A stretch of DNA of 64,000 nucleotides from an uncultured Parasphingopyxis sp. (GCA_947259005.1 CAMYKP010000006.1:62001-126000), one strand, 5' to 3'. Shown: positions 37,628-46,441, counted from the stretch's first letter. Notes: generated by a model from the sequence alone, not told the origin. Numbers and translations: made by a program.

Positions 37628-39502
37628 ATGGCCAGCGCGGCAGAAACGATCAAACATCAGGCACCGGAAGATGCTGCTTCCGTAGTGGTTCGCTTTGCGG
37701 GCGACAGTGGAGACGGGATGCAGCTTACTGGCGGGCAGTTTACGCTGTCCACCGCGCTGGCGGGCAATGATCTTGCGACTTTCCCCGATTTTCCGGCAGA
37801 AATCCGGGCGCCGCAGGGTACGCTATTCGGTGTCTCCGCATTCCAGATCCACTTTGGCAGCCATGCCATCCGCACGGCAGGCGATGCTCCCGATGTGCTG
37901 GTGGCGATGAACCCGGCAGCGCTCAAGACTAATGTCGGGGATCTGCGTGAAGGCGGACTGATCATTGCCGACAGCGGGGCCTTTTCCGCCCGGAACCTGT
38001 CCAAGGCGGGTTACGATGAAAACCCGCTCGAAGACGGATCGCTGGCGAAGTGGCAATTGCTGTCGCTGGACATGTCCGAAATGACACTGGAATCGGTAAA
38101 GCCGTTCGGCCTTGGCAACAAGGAAGCGCTGCGCTCCAAGAATATGTGGACGCTGGGCCTCGCGCTCTGGATGTTCGACCGGGACCGCCAGCCCATTGTT
38201 GACTGGCTCCACGCCAAATTCGCCAAAAAGCCCGAAATCGCCGAAGCCAATATCGCGGCCCTCAATGCCGGCCATGCCTATGGTGAGACGGCGGAGCTGG
38301 GCTATGCGTTTCAGCCGCGCCATGTCGAGGCAGCCCCGGCGGAACCCGGCCTGTATCGCACGGTAACCGGCGCGGAAGCGATTTCGCTCGGCCTGCTCGC
38401 AGGCGCAAAGCTGGCGGGCCTGCCGATGTTCTTTGGCGGCTATCCGATCACACCGGCCTCCGCGATCCTCCATCACCTGTCGCGCCTCAAGCAATTTGGC
38501 GTCACCACCTTCCAGGCGGAAGACGAGATCGCCGCAATCGGCGCGGCAATTGGGGCAAGCTATGCCGGATCGCTGGGTGTAACGTCTTCCTCCGGTCCGG
38601 GTATAGCGCTCAAGGGTGAGGCGTTGGGGCTGGCGATCATGACGGAATTGCCGCTGGTCGTCGTCAACTCGCAGCGCGGCGGGCCTTCTACGGGCCTTCC
38701 CACCAAGACCGAGCAGTCCGATCTCTATCAGGCGGTTTATGGCCGCAATGGCGATGCGCCGATGCCGGTTATCGCCGTGCGCTCACCCTCAGACGCGTTT
38801 GAATGCGCGATTGAGGCTGTCCGGATTGCGACCCGCTTCATGACACCGGTGATGCTGCTTACCGATGGCTATATCGCCAATGCAGCCGAGCCGTGGAAAA
38901 TGCCGGACGTTTCATCCTTCGAACCGTTTCCGGTAAGCTATTACGATCAAGCTCCCCAGGAGGGCGAACAGTTCAACCCCTATGCACGCGATGAAAAGCT
39001 CGCGCGGCCTTGGGTCAAACCGGGTACGCCGGGCCTCATGCACCGTATCGGCGGCATCGAAAAAGGCTCGGACAGCGGCAATATCGATTATTCGCCAAGC
39101 AACCATCAGGAAATGACCGATCTGCGTGCGCAGAAGATCATGAACGTGGCTGACGACATTCCCGAACAGGATGTTGCGCTGGGTGAAGCCGGTGAAACGC
39201 TGGCCGTTGTCGGTTGGGGATCAACCTATGGGCCGATCCAGCAGGCCGTGGCGCGGGCCCGGGCCAAGGGATTGAGCGTCGCGCAGATCCATCTTCGGAA
39301 CATCTGGCCGATGCCGCGCAACCTGGGCGAACTGCTGAAGAGCTATGACAAGATTCTCGTGCCCGAAATGAACAAGGGGCAGCTGAAAACGGTGCTGCGC
39401 GATCTGTATCTGGTTGATGCGCAACCGCTCAACAAGGTTTCGGGGCAACCGTTCCGGATTGCCGAGATCGAAGCGGCCATCGAGGAGCAGCTCGATGGAT
39501 GA
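37628..39502 (+). CDS. korA: 2-oxoacid:acceptor oxidoreductase, fused gamma-alpha subunit
   Basis: 624 residues from ATG 37628. The first 185 residues are the gamma domain (VVRFAGDSGDGMQLTGGQFT, GTLFGVSAFQIHFGS) and the rest the alpha (pyrimidine-binding) domain (FFGGYPITPASAIL, SSSGPGIALKGE, PSTGLPTKTEQSDL), as in KorA-type ferredoxin oxidoreductases. With KorB it oxidises 2-oxoglutarate (or another 2-oxoacid) to the acyl-CoA with reduction of ferredoxin. A 4-codon reading frame (37614-37628, MRVK) directly upstream ends in TAATG at the start, maybe a coupled leader. It overlaps the 27-codon gene at its 3' end. Confidence 0.9.
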   Translation: MASAAETIKHQAPEDAASVVVRFAGDSGDGMQLTGGQFTLSTALAGNDLATFPDFPAEIRAPQGTLFGVSAFQIHFGSHAIRTAGDAPDVLVAMNPAALKTNVGDLREGGLIIADSGAFSARNLSKAGYDENPLEDGSLAKWQLLSLDMSEMTLESVKPFGLGNKEALRSKNMWTLGLALWMFDRDRQPIVDWLHAKFAKKPEIAEANIAALNAGHAYGETAELGYAFQPRHVEAAPAEPGLYRTVTGAEAISLGLLAGAKLAGLPMFFGGYPITPASAILHHLSRLKQFGVTTFQAEDEIAAIGAAIGASYAGSLGVTSSSGPGIALKGEALGLAIMTELPLVVVNSQRGGPSTGLPTKTEQSDLYQAVYGRNGDAPMPVIAVRSPSDAFECAIEAVRIATRFMTPVMLLTDGYIANAAEPWKMPDVSSFEPFPVSYYDQAPQEGEQFNPYARDEKLARPWVKPGTPGLMHRIGGIEKGSDSGNIDYSPSNHQEMTDLRAQKIMNVADDIPEQDVALGEAGETLAVVGWGSTYGPIQQAVARARAKGLSVAQIHLRNIWPMPRNLGELLKSYDKILVPEMNKGQLKTVLRDLYLVDAQPLNKVSGQPFRIAEIEAAIEEQLDG

Positions 39503-39578
39503 CAAGCCGAAAAGTGTATTGCCTCTGGTTGGGATGCTGATTGTGATCCTCGCCGTTATTTACATGCTGTGGAGCTGA
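39495..39578 (+). CDS. 27-residue single-span membrane mini-protein between korA and korB
   Basis: A short reading frame, ATG 39495 to TGA 39578, overlapping the korA stop by eight bases. The GAGGAG at 39482-39487 lies eight bases before the ATG, a strong ribosome site that serves no other gene. The product is MDDKPKSVLPLVGM followed by LIVILAVIYMLWS: a charged, short N-terminus and one hydrophobic helix of about 18 residues. The next gene, korB, starts 11 bases later. It probably anchors to the inner membrane; whether it touches the KorAB enzyme is a guess. It is too short for most gene callers. Confidence 0.6.
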   Translation: MDDKPKSVLPLVGMLIVILAVIYMLWS

Positions 39579-39588
39579 GGGAAATCCG

Positions 39589-40605
39589 ATGAACGACATG
39601 ACTCCCATCGAAACGACGCTCAAGGACTGGGAAACCGACCAGGAAGTACGCTGGTGCCCGGGCTGCGGCGATTATGCGATCCTCAAGGCCGTGCAGCGGA
39701 CGATGCCGCAGCTTGGCGCCGACCCGGCGAACACCGTGTTCGTTTCCGGTATCGGCTGCTCTTCGCGCTTCCCCTATTATATGGAAACATATGGCTTCCA
39801 CACGATCCATGGCCGCGCGCCGACCGTCGCGACCGGCGTGAAACTTGCCAATCCCGAGCTTGATGTGTGGCTGGTAACCGGCGATGGCGACGGCCTGTCG
39901 ATCGGCGGCAACCATATGCTGCATTTGCTGCGCCGGAACCTCGATTGCCAGGTGCTGCTGTTCAACAACGAGATTTACGGCCTGACCAAAGGCCAATATT
40001 CGCCGACTTCACGCCCCGGAACACGCAGCCCGTCTACGCCGTTCGGCTCTGTCGATCGTCCGGTAAACCCCTGTTCCTTCGCTCTCGGATCGGGTGCGCG
40101 TTTCGTGGCGCGCGGTATCGATGTGAACAAGAAACTCACCGACGCGTTCAAGGCGGCTTATGCCCATAAAGGCACGGCATTTGTCGAGATATTCCAGAAC
40201 TGTATCGTCTATAATGAAGATGTGTTCTCAGACTTTACGGACAAGAAGACCTCCGCCGATACGCAGCTCTGGGTCGAACATGGCGAACCCTTGCTGTTTG
40301 CGGGCGGAACCAAGGGCATTGCGATGGACCCCGAATTGTTCGGAGCCCGGGTCGTAGACGTTGTCGACGGCGATTGGGAAGCAGCCGGTGTGCTGCGTCA
40401 CGACCAGACCAACCGCGCGCTTGCGAACATGCTCGTCGAAATGCCTTTCGGCGAGTATCCGATGGCGCTTGGCGTGATTTATGACGATCCGCGTCCGACC
40501 TTCGATGGTGCAGTGGTTGAGCAAAACGCCGCAGCCTCTGAAGGCAAAAGCGATGATCTGCAGGCGCTGATCGAGCATGGCCAGACATGGACGGTAGAGG
40601 GATAG
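39589..40605 (+). CDS. korB: 2-oxoacid:ferredoxin oxidoreductase beta subunit
   Basis: 338 residues, GAGG ten bases before ATG 39589. The thiamine-diphosphate- and iron-sulfur-binding subunit: RWCPGCGDYAIL (two Cys), GIGCSSRFPYYM (third Cys), TGDGDGLSIGGNH (TPP motif) and NPCSFALGSGARFVAR (fourth Cys). These four cysteines bind the 4Fe-4S cluster in KorB-type enzymes. The fold is complete. It pairs with korA, with the mini-protein gene between. Confidence 0.94.
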   Translation: MNDMTPIETTLKDWETDQEVRWCPGCGDYAILKAVQRTMPQLGADPANTVFVSGIGCSSRFPYYMETYGFHTIHGRAPTVATGVKLANPELDVWLVTGDGDGLSIGGNHMLHLLRRNLDCQVLLFNNEIYGLTKGQYSPTSRPGTRSPSTPFGSVDRPVNPCSFALGSGARFVARGIDVNKKLTDAFKAAYAHKGTAFVEIFQNCIVYNEDVFSDFTDKKTSADTQLWVEHGEPLLFAGGTKGIAMDPELFGARVVDVVDGDWEAAGVLRHDQTNRALANMLVEMPFGEYPMALGVIYDDPRPTFDGAVVEQNAAASEGKSDDLQALIEHGQTWTVEG

Positions 40606-40621
40606 ACTGGACGCTGAAGGC

Positions 40622-41155
40622 ATGATGCCCAATCGCCAGTCCGGATTTATCGAAGGCGCGAAAATTGTCGCTTTTTCGGTGTTCGCAGCAGTGGTTTATG
40701 GAGTATTACACGATCAGGTAACAGCGCATCTATGCGTTGAGTATTTTACTATCGCTCACCCGCCAATTTTTCCGACAGAATCTCCTTTCTGGCTAGCTCT
40801 GGGATGGGGCATCATTGCGACATGGTGGGTTGGCCTTTCACTCGGCATTGGCCTCGCGCTTGCCGCCCAGCTGGGTTCCGCCCCGAAACAAGCATTTTTA
40901 ACCGTTAGACGGCGTATCGTCGGCTTGATGATTGCCTCCGCCATCGCAGCGATTGTTGCCGGTATCGGGGGAGCGGCCCTTTTTTCCAGCGGTGTGGTGG
41001 ACATTCCTGAACGATGGGAGCTGTACATTCCCTCGTCTCGCCATTTGGTATTCACCGCTGTCGCTTGGGCGCACCTTGCTAGTTACGCAGTCGGATTGCT
41101 TGGCGGTCTCGCTGTAATTGGATTGACTATCCGGCGGCGTTTTCAGCAGGTTTGA
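40622..41155 (+). CDS. conserved membrane protein, function unknown
   Basis: 177 residues, ATG 40622 (or 40625). Four hydrophobic helices are visible (AKIVAFSVFAAVVYGVLHD; LALGWGIIATWWVGLSLGIGLALA; LMIASAIAAIVAGIGGAAL; HLASYAVGLLGGLAVIGLTI). A loop HLCVEYFTIAHPPIF between helices 1 and 2 looks conserved and may be functional. Base composition is more AT-rich than its neighbours, hinting at transfer. It lies between korB and the photolyase on the same strand. Confidence 0.7.
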   Translation: MMPNRQSGFIEGAKIVAFSVFAAVVYGVLHDQVTAHLCVEYFTIAHPPIFPTESPFWLALGWGIIATWWVGLSLGIGLALAAQLGSAPKQAFLTVRRRIVGLMIASAIAAIVAGIGGAALFSSGVVDIPERWELYIPSSRHLVFTAVAWAHLASYAVGLLGGLAVIGLTIRRRFQQV

Positions 41156-41167
41156 AACGGAGAAGTC

Positions 41168-42544
41168 TTGACCGTGCCCCAAATCCTCTGGTTCCGCCGT
41201 GACCTGCGCCTGTCCGATCAGGCTGCGCTGGCCGCTGCGACAGCTGAAGGCCCGGTCATTCCGGTCTATGTCCTCGACGACGAAACTCCCAAGCATCGAA
41301 AAATGGGCGCAGCCTCGCGCTGGTGGCTGCATCATTCACTGAAAAGCCTCGACGCGAGCCTGCGGGCCAAAGGGTCGAGGCTGATCCTTCGGCGGGGAGT
41401 GAGCGCTGTCATTCTGGCGGAGTTGGCGGAATCGGTGGGCGCGTCGGAAATCCACGCGCTGCATCATTATGAACCCTGGTGGCGCAATGCGGAGAAGGAT
41501 TTGCAGGCAGCGCTGCCGGACGGCGTCGATTTCTGCCTCCATGACGGCAATTACCTGATGCCTCCGGGTTCGGTGACGACGGGATCGGGCCAGCCCTACA
41601 AAATCTACACGCCGTTCTGGAAAGCCCTGCGCGAGTATATGCCGCCGTCCGAGCCGGTCCGCACGCCGCAATATATCGACGCGCCGGAGACTTGGCCGGA
41701 GAGCGATGCTCTGGACGATTGGGACCTGCTCCCGACCAATCCCGACTGGGCGACCGGTTTCGATGACTGGTCACCGGGCGAGGAGGGCGCGCGGCGCAAT
41801 GTCGATGCCTTTGTCGACAAGGCGGCCGCCTATGACGATTTCCGCAACCATCCTTCCATCGAAGGCACGTCGCGCCTTTCGCCCCATCTCCATTTTGGCG
41901 AGGTCTCGCCCGCCTATGTCTGGCACCGCGTTTCCGGGCCTGGCCGTGACGTCACAACATACCAGAAAGAGCTGGTGTGGCGGGACTATGCCCAGAATGC
42001 CATCCTGCAGTTCCCCAAATATGGGTCCGAAAGCTATCGCGAGCAGTTCGCCGAATTCCCGTGGCGCGATGCTCCCGACGAATTCGATCTCTGGTGCAAG
42101 GGCCAGACAGGCTATCCGATTGTCGATGCCGGAATGCGGGAACTTTGGGCGACGGGATGGATGCACAACCGGGTGCGGATGATCGCGGCGAGCTTTCTCA
42201 TCAAGCATCTCCTCATCGACTGGCGGGAGGGCGAGCGCTGGTTCTGGGACACATTGGTCGATGCCGATTACGGATCGAACGCGACCAACTGGCAATGGGT
42301 TGCGGGCACGGGCGTCGATTCCAACATGTTCGTGCGGATCATGGCGCCGCTCAGCCAGTCGGAGAAATTCGATGCGGCTGATTATATCCGCCGCTGGGTG
42401 CCTGAACTGGCCGAACTTGATGATCCCGCGATCCATGATCCCGAGGCGCATGGCTGCAAACCGGAAGGTTATCCCGACAAGATTATCGGGCACCGAGCCG
42501 CGCGCGAGCGGGCTCTCGAGGCCTATGCCGCTGTAAAAGGCTGA
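41168..42544 (+). CDS. phrB: deoxyribodipyrimidine photolyase (class I CPD photolyase/cryptochrome family)
   Basis: 458 residues. The start is TTG 41168 or GTG 41174 after GGAG; no ATG is near. It repairs UV-made pyrimidine dimers using light and FAD. The N-terminal antenna domain begins PQILWFRRDLRLSDQAAL. The FAD domain shows TSRLSPHLHFGEVSP, WRDYAQNAIL, GYPIVDAGMREL, WMHNRVRMIAASFL and TNWQWVAGTGVD, the region that binds FAD and the lesion. Length is normal. Confidence 0.93.
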   Translation: MTVPQILWFRRDLRLSDQAALAAATAEGPVIPVYVLDDETPKHRKMGAASRWWLHHSLKSLDASLRAKGSRLILRRGVSAVILAELAESVGASEIHALHHYEPWWRNAEKDLQAALPDGVDFCLHDGNYLMPPGSVTTGSGQPYKIYTPFWKALREYMPPSEPVRTPQYIDAPETWPESDALDDWDLLPTNPDWATGFDDWSPGEEGARRNVDAFVDKAAAYDDFRNHPSIEGTSRLSPHLHFGEVSPAYVWHRVSGPGRDVTTYQKELVWRDYAQNAILQFPKYGSESYREQFAEFPWRDAPDEFDLWCKGQTGYPIVDAGMRELWATGWMHNRVRMIAASFLIKHLLIDWREGERWFWDTLVDADYGSNATNWQWVAGTGVDSNMFVRIMAPLSQSEKFDAADYIRRWVPELAELDDPAIHDPEAHGCKPEGYPDKIIGHRAARERALEAYAAVKG

Positions 42545-42630
42545 ATTGCATAGCCATAGGAACGTGTTTCCGCGCGTAGAACCGTTGCCCATTGCCACCC
42601 TTTTTGGCAATAAGCGCGGCAGGAGGGGTT

Positions 42631-43908
42631 ATGGCGAGCAGTCCGTCACCAAGAGGCGAACATTTGCTGAAGGCCGATCGCGGTTTTTCGACCGGATCGT
42701 CCTGGTTTACGCGGCTGTCCGCGCCCGGTTTCCACAAATTGCTGAACCGTATCGATACGGGGCTGGCGTCCGGTTCGCTGGAGGCGAAGCTCCCTGACGG
42801 CAAGACGCGGACGCTGGGCGGTCATGCTCCCGGCGTATCGGCGCAGATCGAGCTGAAAAGCTGGCGACCGCTGATCCGCCTCATGACGTCGGGATCGGTG
42901 GGCTGGTATCGCGGTTTTGCCGAAGGCGAGTGGGTGAGCCCGGCCCCTGAAAAACTGTTCGAGCTGTTTGTTTCCAACCGCAAGACGCTGGGCAATGTCG
43001 CGCGGGCCAAGGGCGCGGCACGGATGCGCAACCTGCTCGCGCACACCCAGCGCAAGAATGATCGCGCCAATGCCCGCAAGAATATCGAGGCGCATTACGA
43101 TCTCGGCAATGATTTTTACAGCGCATGGCTCGATGAAAGTATGGCCTATTCGAGCGCGATTTTCGCCGATCCGCTGTCCGGGGAGGAACCGCTCGTCGAT
43201 GCGCAACATTGCAAGGTCCGCGCGCTGCTCGACCGGCTCGATCTGAAGCCCGGAGACACGTTGCTCGAGATCGGGTGCGGTTGGGGCGGGCTGATGGAGG
43301 TCGCGGCGAAGGAATATGGCGTCACCGTCACCGGCATTACGCTGTCGACCGAGCAAAAGGCGTTTGCCGAAAAGCGGCTCGCCAAGGCGGAGCTGCACGG
43401 TACGGCGAAGGTCGAGCTTGTCGATTATCGCGATGTCGAGGGGACATTCGATGCGATTGCCAGTGTCGAGATGGTCGAGGCTGTCGGCCAGGAATATTGG
43501 CCCGCTTATCTCCAGACGATCGCCGACCGGCTGAAGCCCGGCGGCAAGGCGGCGCTGCAGCTTATCTCCATCGAGGAGGAGGGGTTTGACGCTTATGCGG
43601 CCAGCGCCGACTTTATCCAGACCTATGTTTTTCCGGGCGGGATGCTGATCGAGGAAACGCGCTTCGAACGCATGGCCCGCGAGGCCGGCCTGCAATGGGC
43701 GGACCGCAAGGGCTATCACCTCCATTATGCCGAAACGCTGCGGCGCTGGCGCGAAAATTACGACGCGGCGGTGGCCGCCGGACGCCTGCCGGACGGTTTC
43801 GACGAGCGCTTCCAAAAGCTCTGGCGCTTCTACCTGATGTATTGCGAAGGCGGCTTCCGCGCCGGGGGCATAGACGTTGCGCAGGTGACGCTGATCAAAG
43901 AGGGGTAA
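42631..43908 (+). CDS. cfa: cyclopropane-fatty-acyl-phospholipid synthase
   Basis: 425 residues from ATG 42631, with AGGAGGGG directly before. It adds a methylene from SAM to double bonds of membrane lipid fatty acids, which stiffens membranes under stress. IEAHYDLGNDFYSAWLDE, MAYSSAIF, the SAM loop LLEIGCGWGGLM, and GITLSTEQ are the family motifs, and YVFPGGML is in the last third. It follows the photolyase and is a stress-type function. The serine hydrolase begins three bases after its stop. Confidence 0.95.
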   Translation: MASSPSPRGEHLLKADRGFSTGSSWFTRLSAPGFHKLLNRIDTGLASGSLEAKLPDGKTRTLGGHAPGVSAQIELKSWRPLIRLMTSGSVGWYRGFAEGEWVSPAPEKLFELFVSNRKTLGNVARAKGAARMRNLLAHTQRKNDRANARKNIEAHYDLGNDFYSAWLDESMAYSSAIFADPLSGEEPLVDAQHCKVRALLDRLDLKPGDTLLEIGCGWGGLMEVAAKEYGVTVTGITLSTEQKAFAEKRLAKAELHGTAKVELVDYRDVEGTFDAIASVEMVEAVGQEYWPAYLQTIADRLKPGGKAALQLISIEEEGFDAYAASADFIQTYVFPGGMLIEETRFERMAREAGLQWADRKGYHLHYAETLRRWRENYDAAVAAGRLPDGFDERFQKLWRFYLMYCEGGFRAGGIDVAQVTLIKEG

Positions 43909-43910
43909 CG

Positions 43911-45119
43911 ATGAAGAAGCTAATTTTGGCCATGGGCGCAACGCTCGGCCTGATGCTGGCCGCGCCCTCTTACGCGCAGGACGCCGCACCGGCAGCCGAG
44001 GCGGAAAGCCAGGCCCCCACCGAACCGAACATCCTGATGTGGACGCAGGACGAGCGCGATTTCGGGTTCCGCCGCATGGAAGAGCTGACGCCCGCGCGCA
44101 CCATTTCCAATGGCGAAACTTTCCGCGAACTGCCGCGCGGGGATGATCTTGCGCTCGCCATCGCAATTGACGGGGAAAGCTGGACGCTGGACCGCTATCT
44201 CGAAGACCAGCGCACCGCCGGGCTTGTCGTCCTGCACAATGGCGCGGTCCGCCTCGAACGCTACCGCCTCGGCGCGGATGTCGACACCCGCTGGACCAGT
44301 TTCTCGGTCGCCAAATCTTACACCTCGACCCTGGTCGGCGCGGCCATTCTCGACGGCCATATCGGTTCGCTCGACGATGCAGTGACGACCTATATCCCCG
44401 AGCTGGCGGGCAGCGGCTATGACGGCGTCACCCTGCGTCAGCTTCTCACCATGACATCGGGCGTGCGCTGGAACGAGGATTATACAGATCCCGAATCCGA
44501 CGTTTCCCTGTTCAACATGGTCACGCCCGAACCCGGCATCGACCCTATCGTCACCTATATGCGCACCCTGGAACGGGAAGCCGAACCCGGCACGCGCTGG
44601 CTGTATAATACGGGCGAGACAAACCTGATCGGCGTCGTCGTCGCCAATGCGGTGGGCATGCCGCTCGCCGATTACCTGTCGCAGAAAATCTGGTCGCGCG
44701 CCGGCATGGCGCAGGACGGCGAATGGCTGGTCAATGCCGGGGGCAACGAGATTGCCGGCTGCTGCATCTCGGCCACCGTGCGCGATTATGCGCGCTTCGG
44801 TCTGTTCGTTCTGGACGGCGGCATGATTGGCGACGAGCGGGTCGTCCCGGAAGGCTGGTACGAAACAGCAGGCTCGCGCCAGGCCGATTTCGGCGTGCCG
44901 GGCAGGGGTTACGGCTATCAATGGTGGACCTTCGACGATGGCAGCTTCGCCGCGCAGGGCATTTTTGGACAAGGCATCTTTATCGACCCTGCACGCGGCC
45001 TTGTGATCGCCAGCAATGGCAACTGGCCGATCGCGAGCGGCCCGGGGCCGAGAGAACGGCGCAATGCCTTTTACCGGGCTGTGCAGGCGGCGATTGATGC
45101 AGAGGGCGCCGGGGAATAG
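43911..45119 (+). CDS. periplasmic serine hydrolase, beta-lactamase class C / esterase EstB fold
   Basis: 402 residues from ATG 43911 after AGGGG. Signal peptide MKKLILAMGATLGLMLAAPSYA. The nucleophile Ser and general-base Lys are in FSVAKSYTS (S-x-x-K), the second motif reads LYNTGETN, and the C-terminal GIFGQGIFIDP occupies the usual KTG/HTG region. This matches the PF00144 family of esterases and peptidases, not classic beta-lactamases. The last 50 codons are repeated as a truncated copy at 45612-45761. It directly follows cfa, so probably cotranscribed. Confidence 0.86.
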   Translation: MKKLILAMGATLGLMLAAPSYAQDAAPAAEAESQAPTEPNILMWTQDERDFGFRRMEELTPARTISNGETFRELPRGDDLALAIAIDGESWTLDRYLEDQRTAGLVVLHNGAVRLERYRLGADVDTRWTSFSVAKSYTSTLVGAAILDGHIGSLDDAVTTYIPELAGSGYDGVTLRQLLTMTSGVRWNEDYTDPESDVSLFNMVTPEPGIDPIVTYMRTLEREAEPGTRWLYNTGETNLIGVVVANAVGMPLADYLSQKIWSRAGMAQDGEWLVNAGGNEIAGCCISATVRDYARFGLFVLDGGMIGDERVVPEGWYETAGSRQADFGVPGRGYGYQWWTFDDGSFAAQGIFGQGIFIDPARGLVIASNGNWPIASGPGPRERRNAFYRAVQAAIDAEGAGE

Positions 45120-45144
45120 CCCCGGCGCGGCTATTTGATCGCGC

Positions 45145-45525
45145 TTATTGAACGGGCGGTTGGTAGCTCTCGTCCCTGAGCGTCAGCATATACTGGGCGA
45201 GATCATCGATCTGTTCGGGCGCAATTGTGAAATCCATCATCGCCGGAAAATTGTGCGAATGCGCCAGCCAGTAGTTCAGAGTCTCGTCGGTGAGCCCTGC
45301 CGTATTCACGATATGGGCAAAGGACGGGGATTCGGGCCGGGGCGAAAAGCCGGTTTCGATCGAATGGCATTGCGCACAATGCGCTTGCGCGAACGCCTCT
45401 CCCCGTATCTCAGCCGTTGATTCAGACGCACCGGGCTCTTCGCCCTCCATTGCCTGCGCCATGACCATCGAACTGCCGCCCGCCGCGAGCAGGAGCAGGG
45501 GGATGAGAAGGTGATTTTTGACCAT
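45145..45525 (-). CDS. small c-type cytochrome
   Basis: 126 residues from ATG 45525 (GTG 45531 upstream). Signal peptide to about residue 25, then a mono-haem site CAQCH near residue 50 and likely axial Met in FPAMMDF. A periplasmic electron carrier. It is convergent with the serine hydrolase at 43911 and lies between that gene and its truncated copy. No partner oxidase or reductase is adjacent. Confidence 0.85.
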   Translation of the reverse strand: MVKNHLLIPLLLLAAGGSSMVMAQAMEGEEPGASESTAEIRGEAFAQAHCAQCHSIETGFSPRPESPSFAHIVNTAGLTDETLNYWLAHSHNFPAMMDFTIAPEQIDDLAQYMLTLRDESYQPPVQ

Positions 45526-45563
45526 GGCCACTTGTCTATGGGCAGCTTTGCCACGGCGTCAAC

Positions 45564-45761
45564 TTGGAATGGCTTTTGGGCAGGCATGTTGACGACCTAC
45601 TGCTCGCACACGGCATTTTCGGCCAGGGTATTTTCACCAACCCTGCACGCGGCCTTGTGATCGCCAGCAACGGCAACTGGCCAATAGCGAGCGGGCCGGA
45701 ACCGAGGGAACGGCGCAATGCCTTTTACCGGGCGGTGCAGGCGGCTGTGGATTCGGAGTAG
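45564..45761 (+). pseudogene. truncated duplicate of the serine hydrolase C-terminus
   Basis: The stretch 45612-45761 codes for GIFGQGIFTNPARGLVIAS and onward, matching the final 50 codons of the gene at 43911 (44958-45119). I count about 21 differences in 147 bases, near 86% identity, and most are silent or conservative. Only the end of the gene remains; upstream sequence before 45600 does not match the parent. The reading frame could begin at ATG 45564 but would give a 65-residue remnant without the active site. It is a partial segmental copy of an ancestral tandem gene. Confidence 0.85.
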
Positions 45762-46090
45762 GCCAGTAGGCGAGAATGACCGCAAAAAGTGGAAAGCGGA
45801 CGTTAATCCGGTGCCGCCCGAATGTCTGCTATTGGGCCGTTTGGAGACTGTCGGCATTCAGGTCAAAAGCATAGGATAGGTGCCATTCGTTCATGTGATG
45901 ACAGAAAGGCAGCTTTCGACCCATCTGTAGTCGCAGACGGGCATAAAAGGCAGAAGCCCGTCTTCCAGTCTCCTGGCCGAATGCTGAAACTACTCGTCAA
46001 ATTAAGCTATCCCCGGCGAGCCGAGGCTGCTTCACAACGATCATATGATCGCCATAGCGAAGCAGCCAGCCCATTTTGAAACCAGCAAAT
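45762..46090. other. gene-free spacer with decayed short repeats
   Basis: There is no credible gene in these 329 bases. Recurring words are seen: GGAAAGCGGACGTT (45791 on), AATGTCTGCTATTGGGCCG (45821-45839) and GGCAGCTTTCGACCCATCTG (45908-45927). Related words recur at 47223-47243, 48382-48402 and 48465-48491, see those entries. This looks like degenerate copies of an intergenic repeat. Confidence 0.55.
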
Positions 46091-46441
46091 CTAGTCTGCG
46101 GATTTACCGATCAACTCGAAGACCGAGTTTTTGGCGATAGTGTATACGCGCATTGCCAGCACGGTTACTGCTACACCTGCAGCGAGCATACCGATATTGG
46201 CAGCAATTGCTCCGAGCTGTGTTCCCACTTCCGGAATATTCACCAATGCAAGCGCAACAACCGGATATACCAACACGGCGACAAGAAGACCCAACACGCG
46301 ATCCTCAGTGTAGCTCAATCCGGCGATAGCCCCCAAAATCACAAGTGCGGCAGCAAGATTTAGGCTTGGCACAGTATAAAATACTGAAACAATTGCCAGC
46401 AAAATGCCCAATAGTCCTACAATTGCTGTAATTTTACTCAT
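46091..46441 (-). CDS. small membrane protein, function unknown
   Basis: 116 residues from ATG 46441 with a strong GAGGGAGGG site in the leader. Three or four hydrophobic helices (ITAIVGLLGILLAIVSVFY, LNLAAALVILGAIAGL, LGLLVAVLVYPVVALALV, IGMLAAGVAVTVLAM) and a short polar tail. Codon use is AT-richer than in the neighbourhood. No family is recognised. Confidence 0.7.
   Translation of the reverse strand: MSKITAIVGLLGILLAIVSVFYTVPSLNLAAALVILGAIAGLSYTEDRVLGLLVAVLVYPVVALALVNIPEVGTQLGAIAANIGMLAAGVAVTVLAMRVYTIAKNSVFELIGKSAD

Noticed and set aside
42559-42586. GGAAC ... CGTT upstream of cfa
   Set aside because: The spacer is 19 bases, outside the 16-17 of the EcfG promoter.
42646-44166. 506-codon minus-strand frame opposite cfa
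   Set aside because: Antisense shadow; cfa carries all family motifs and a strong ribosome site.
45822-46079. 85-codon plus-strand frame in the 45.8-46.1 kb spacer
   Set aside because: It is made of decayed repeat words and has no ribosome site.
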